Assembly: GCA_047629355.1 (NCBI GenBank)
Contig: JBLHWU010000145.1
Location: 1 to 17,147, forward strand
DNA from: CAYUNA01 sp047629355
GTDB taxonomy: Bacteria > Bacteroidota > Bacteroidia > Chitinophagales > Saprospiraceae
Length of the DNA stretch: 17,147 nucleotides
Reading direction: 5' to 3'
The position numbers were made by a program, and so were the translations under genes. Numbering within the stretch: position 1 is the stretch's first letter; every line of letters begins with the position of its first letter. The notes below the pieces were generated by a model. The model made no database searches. It was not told the origin of the DNA and worked only from the letters and a program-made list of their open reading frames with translations. Shown one piece after another: positions 14,449 to 17,147 of the stretch.

Positions 14449-14681
14449 ATATTGGTTCTTTGAGAAATCCAGTGAAACATAAGTTTGCTCTTGCTTTAAT
14501 CAAGGGAGTTTGAGGGACAAAAATGGTTTTGGCAAAACCATTTTTGTCCTTCAAAAACCTACTCGCCTTGCCGTAGGCAGCGCGCACTATCTTTTTTTGA
14601 AGCTAGAAAATTTTACGATTCTCGCATTCCTTAAGATTCAAAGAATATTTTATTCCATGGGATTTGTCAAAGAACCAATAT
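14449..14681 (+). mobile_element. MITE-like element enclosing a triple-hairpin core (copy 6)
   Basis: 14449-14470 (ATATTGGTTCTTTGAGAAAT...) pairs with 14660-14681 (21 of 22). Inside are H1 (14509-14555, arms TTTGAGGGACAAAAATGG), a weak H2 (about 14564-14582, CGCCTTGCCGTAGGCAGCG) and H3 (14599-14629). If the element ends are TTGG...CCAA, it is flanked by TA on both sides. It fills most of the 401-bp gap before the DUF2721-like gene. Apart from the promoter-like box at 14707, I see nothing else in the gap. Confidence 0.7.
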
Positions 14682-14706
14682 GTTTTTAATATTTCTACAT
14701 TTTTCA

Positions 14707-14714
14707 CAAAGATA
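14707..14714 (-). promoter_or_regulatory. Possible minus-strand Bacteroidota -7 box
   Basis: On the minus strand the sequence reads TATCTTTG, fitting TAnnTTTG and directing transcription toward the gene at 14012-14407, about 300 bp away. No convincing -33 box was found. Confidence 0.3.
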
Positions 14715-14808
14715 CAAAAGAATGGTAATTGCTCGCGAAAAACTGTGTTTACTCAACGTAGGTTGAGGCGTCCTCGCTGGTTGGTTTCTAAACGCTACCG
14801 AATTTCTT

Positions 14809-15309
14809 TTATTTCTCTATCAAATATTGCATAATAACAACATCCATCCATTTGCCATTTTTAAAACCAACTTTCTTTTGTCGGCCCACAATTTCATATC
14901 CCAATTGCAAATTATAAGCAATACTGGCAGTATTTTGTGCGAAAATTTTAGCCACCAAATGTCGATAATTCAAGTTTTTGCAGAGCGTGATTAAGAACTT
15001 TTTCATTTGACTACCATATCCTTTCCGCAATGCAGATGCAGTAAAAAAAATGGAGGTTTCGCAGGCAAAACGATAACCCATTCTATCGCTGTAACGTTTG
15101 ATAATACCCCAACCAATTACATCTTTTTTTGAGCGCATTACAAACAGTTTTTCGCGGTCATTGAAATTGTCTACCCATTGTTGAATGTCGGTGGCTGCAT
15201 GAATTTTTTCCACCATCGTCGCATTTCCTAAGCGGATGTATTCGTTATAAATGGCGGCTATTGTAGCAAAATCTGCCGGTTTTGCAGCGTCAATGACCCA
15301 TTTTTCCAT
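14809..15309 (-). CDS. GNAT family N-acetyltransferase
   Basis: The 166-residue protein starts MEKWVIDAAKPADFATIAAIYNEY, typical of phosphinothricin-acetyltransferase-like GNAT enzymes, which move an acetyl group from acetyl-CoA to an amine. The acetyl-CoA pyrophosphate loop is RKGYGSQ (95-101). NTASIAYNLQLGYEIVG (126-142) is the usual C-terminal motif. The substrate cannot be told from sequence. The frame extends upstream to a TTG at 15387, but those 26 residues (NGRASGPTKKAKQPTPSS...) look non-coding and the ATG at 15309 fits the family start. A possible promoter lies at 15415-15422. Confidence 0.85.
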   Translation of the reverse strand: MEKWVIDAAKPADFATIAAIYNEYIRLGNATMVEKIHAATDIQQWVDNFNDREKLFVMRSKKDVIGWGIIKRYSDRMGYRFACETSIFFTASALRKGYGSQMKKFLITLCKNLNYRHLVAKIFAQNTASIAYNLQLGYEIVGRQKKVGFKNGKWMDVVIMQYLIEK

Positions 15310-15414
15310 TAGTGTGAGGTTTTGGTGATTGCTTGACGGAGTAGGTTGTTTTGCCTTTTTAGTAGGCCCGCTCGCGCGACCGTTCAATCTTTTTTAATAG
15401 TTCAACATTTCCCA

Positions 15415-15422
15415 CAAAAGTA
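15415..15422 (-). promoter_or_regulatory. Possible minus-strand -7 box for the GNAT gene
   Basis: The minus strand reads TACTTTTG, which fits TAnnTTTG, about 106 bp before the preferred ATG at 15309. No clear -33 box was found. Confidence 0.4.
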
Positions 15423-15469
15423 CAATTTCCGTAACTACTCAGGTACTTTGTAGTTGACAAAGGTGTTTT

Positions 15470-15550
15470 AGGGGAGAGGACAATTGGATTTTTATAAAAA
15501 AATCCAATTGTCCTCTCCCCTGAGCCTCCTCCCCCGCCGCCGAAGGGAAC
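15470..15550 (+). repeat. Triple-hairpin repeat, copy 7 (perfect 24-bp H1, degenerate H2)
   Basis: H1 has exactly complementary 24-nt arms (15470-15493 and 15498-15521), beginning AGGGGAGAGGACAATTGG, around a 4-nt loop. The following CCTCCTCCCCCGCCGCCG can be aligned to the H2 start, but the palindrome is lost. H3 is missing because the 3' end of the neighbouring ORF (stop at 15568) begins here. Confidence 0.65.
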
Positions 15551-15567
15551 ATCGGGATGTTTTTATT

Positions 15568-15912
15568 TTAAAATGTGTAATGTTCTTTTACAAAATTTTC
15601 TCTTTCTTGCTTTTCTTTTTTATTAATTTGGTCGTAAACTTGGATTAAAATTAAATAGTCTTCTTTAATCCAGTTTTCTGCATATTTAAATCCTTTACGA
15701 ACCTTATTGTCAAGATATGCATCATAAAGGTAATATGCTGTCATTGCATCTTTCGAGTTGAAAAAGCACTGTTCCCAATCTTTATCGATTAATCCTTCTG
15801 GTAGAATGCCAATTCCCCTTGTGTAAAATTTAATTATTCCCTTTGAATATTCGTATGAAACCTTTTCCTGTTTTAATCTGACAACTTTTTTAAATATTAG
15901 GGCATTGTGCAA
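15568..15912 (-). CDS. Uncharacterised protein, 5' end uncertain, possibly truncated
   Basis: I do not recognise this family. From the TTG at 15912 it gives 114 residues, rich in Lys, Tyr and Glu, with no signal peptide or membrane helix (KVSYEYSKGIIKFYTRGIG, AMTAYYLYDAYLD, YAENWIKEDYLILIQVYDQ). There is no in-frame ATG near the start. The reading frame stays open and protein-like upstream (DTFHPDNNQWRIPPDSTENF...) to a TGA near 16018, only a few bases from the stop of the DUF1295 gene. The true start is therefore either non-ATG or lost by truncation or frameshift. The gene lies directly downstream of the DUF1295 gene on the same strand. Confidence 0.5.
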   Translation of the reverse strand: MHNALIFKKVVRLKQEKVSYEYSKGIIKFYTRGIGILPEGLIDKDWEQCFFNSKDAMTAYYLYDAYLDNKVRKGFKYAENWIKEDYLILIQVYDQINKKEKQERENFVKEHYTF

Positions 15913-16025
15913 GATATAATTTGTTAATCTTGCGCGTATCTCTTCAAAATTTTCTGTTGAATCGGGAGGGATTCTCCATTGGTTGTTATCTGGGTGGAAA
16001 GTGTCGATTATTTGAGGTCACTTAC

Positions 16026-16961
16026 TTATAGGTCTGGTTGTCTATTATTTTTCTTCGGAAATCCAGGAAAAAACATATTTACCCTTTTTTTATAAGATTT
16101 GTAATCCGGTCTCTTTTGTAAAGAATAATACTCAGAAGGTTTAGCTCCTGTAATGTATACCAAGGTATTATACATAATCAAAGAAACGTATAGCAAGCCA
16201 AATCCAAGTAGAATCCAAATTATTAAGGGCTCTAAAGATTGTATTGCTAACCACGATGGGATGGCAATAATTATTAGGGCATTCCAAACCAGCCACTCCG
16301 CAAAGTAATTGGGATGTCTGGTGTACTGCCATAGTCCTATCTCACAAACTTTATTTCGTTGCTTGTCCGCTTTCATTTGTTTAAGGAATCTTAATTTCTG
16401 ATTATCAGCTATAGATTCAAGGACAAATGAAGCTATCCACAATGCTAATCCGATTATCTCAAAAATGGAAATATTTGGATTAGGGTTTGAACCAATAATA
16501 AAGGCAGGAATGGTTAAATAGGAAGCGTTAGCCAACCCTTGCATCAAAGCATCTATTTGCATAGCTACTTGAATATTAGTTTTTCCTTTTCGTTCCCATC
16601 TTATTCGCTGATATCTGTATCGAGGTAATTCTTTCTGAATATACCCTTTTAGCCAAAGTTGAACAGCTCCAATCCCCATACGAAGTCCCATGAGAATATA
16701 TAAACCACTAATTAGCCAAACTCTCCAATGATACCCTTCACCTAGAAATAAGGTTACTAATCCAATGCACACTAAGCCCCAAGGCCATCCTATATCTACG
16801 TAGGATAACGTCTCTGTTTTCCAAATGGGATAAAGTACAATTAATCCAAAAAGAACTAATTGAACAATGCCGTTAATTAATGATATTTCAGCTAAAGATG
16901 TTGTAAACATCAAAATAATGTAGCCGATAATAAAGGGATATAGAGGTTTTATATAATTCAT
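16026..16961 (-). CDS. DUF1295 / steroid 5-alpha-reductase-like membrane protein
   Basis: The 311-residue protein has about eight hydrophobic segments across 8-270. The C-terminal signature GLWQYTRHPNYFAEWLVW (209-226), preceded by DNQKLRFLKQ (186-195), is that of DUF1295 proteins, related to steroid 5-alpha-reductases and isoprenylcysteine methyltransferases. It ends YSLQKRPDYKSYKKRVNMFFPGFPKK, also typical. The biological substrate is unknown for most bacterial members; reductase or methyltransferase activity on a lipid is an inference from the superfamily. It is intact and of normal length. The uncharacterised ORF follows it on the same strand with almost no gap. Confidence 0.88.
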   Translation of the reverse strand: MNYIKPLYPFIIGYIILMFTTSLAEISLINGIVQLVLFGLIVLYPIWKTETLSYVDIGWPWGLVCIGLVTLFLGEGYHWRVWLISGLYILMGLRMGIGAVQLWLKGYIQKELPRYRYQRIRWERKGKTNIQVAMQIDALMQGLANASYLTIPAFIIGSNPNPNISIFEIIGLALWIASFVLESIADNQKLRFLKQMKADKQRNKVCEIGLWQYTRHPNYFAEWLVWNALIIIAIPSWLAIQSLEPLIIWILLGFGLLYVSLIMYNTLVYITGAKPSEYYSLQKRPDYKSYKKRVNMFFPGFPKKNNRQPDL

Positions 16962-17046
16962 ATGAATATTTTATTTTTAGCTATTCAGGTCAATTTGAAA
17001 CGGTGGAAGATATGTTGCCCGCAGGGAATCGCACTCTAATGTCGTC

Positions 17047-17114
17047 AACTTAAGGAAAAACTTAAGGAAAAACTTAAGGAAAAACTTAAGGAAAAACTTA
17101 AGGAAAAACTTAAG
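17047..17114. repeat. 12-bp tandem repeat, five full units plus a partial
   Basis: The unit AACTTAAGGAAA repeats exactly from 17047 through 17106, with a partial sixth unit to 17114. Each unit contains the palindrome CTTAAG. It lies about 85 bp upstream of the DUF1295 start, near the right edge of the window, in sequence with no ORF. Confidence 0.9.
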
Positions 17115-17147
17115 TTATTCTCCTCTGATTAATGTGGTATTTCACTT

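Noticed and set aside
1211..14681. Triple-hairpin cores as retron msr-msd regions or integron attC sites
   Set aside because: No reverse transcriptase or integrase gene is in the window, copies are scattered, and no conserved attC-type core boxes were seen.
15310..15387. N-terminal extension of the GNAT protein from a TTG
   Set aside because: GNAT proteins begin near MEKWVIDAAKPAD; the extension is low-complexity and overlaps a likely leader.
1315..15550. H1 hairpins read as ordinary Rho-independent terminators
   Set aside because: In the forward sense the stems are followed by AAAACCT rather than a T run, and copies face both ways with respect to the flanking genes.
17047..17114. Tandem array as a CRISPR
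   Set aside because: Units are 12 bp, directly adjacent and without spacers; no cas gene is present.
1..17147. tRNA, rRNA or riboswitch genes
   Set aside because: I looked for cloverleaf-like and conserved rRNA sequence by eye and saw none; a covariance search was not possible.

Overview
This is an AT-rich chromosomal window from a member of the Bacteroidota, probably Saprospiria-like. Three things point there: a fused LpxC-FabZ protein, promoter boxes of the Bacteroidota type TAnnTTTG (for example six bases before lpxD), and a Cys-rich/FN3 secreted-protease fragment. The class is inferred from protein style, not from a search.

Layout. 1-1140: a 5'-truncated C-terminal piece of a secreted M43 metalloprotease. 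1648-2001: a small helical, Hpt-like protein without the phospho-accepting His. 2265-6660 (+): a lipid A / envelope block of lpxD, the lpxC-fabZ fusion, lpxA (with a promoter and terminator in its leader) and a divergent ABC ATPase. 6864-8452 (-): trmD followed by two tandem MmcQ/YjbR genes, the second a pseudogene split by a miniature transposon. 8964-10899 (+): a lipoprotein and two small membrane proteins (DUF2834-like, CBU_0592-like). 10906-16961 (-): glutaminase, an LRR protein, a DUF2721-like membrane protein, a GNAT acetyltransferase, an uncharacterised ORF without a good start codon, and a DUF1295 membrane enzyme. The right edge carries a 12-bp tandem repeat.

The striking part is between the genes. 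At least seven intergenic sites carry versions of one repeat made of three consecutive hairpins. H1 is a long stem beginning TTTGAGGG, H2 is a GC-rich palindrome around GCCGCAGGC, and H3 is GAAGCTCGAAAATC...GATTTTCTCGCTTC. H1 arm sequence differs between sites but each copy still pairs with itself. Four copies are also enclosed by outer inverted repeats that differ from site to site. Three further MITE-like elements with unrelated terminal inverted repeats lie at 6674-6849, 7002-7169 and 10016-10230. No transposase, reverse transcriptase, tRNA, rRNA or CRISPR array was seen.

The lpx genes supply successive early steps of lipid A synthesis plus a fatty-acid dehydratase. trmD is housekeeping tRNA methylation. 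The remaining genes show no obvious shared pathway.
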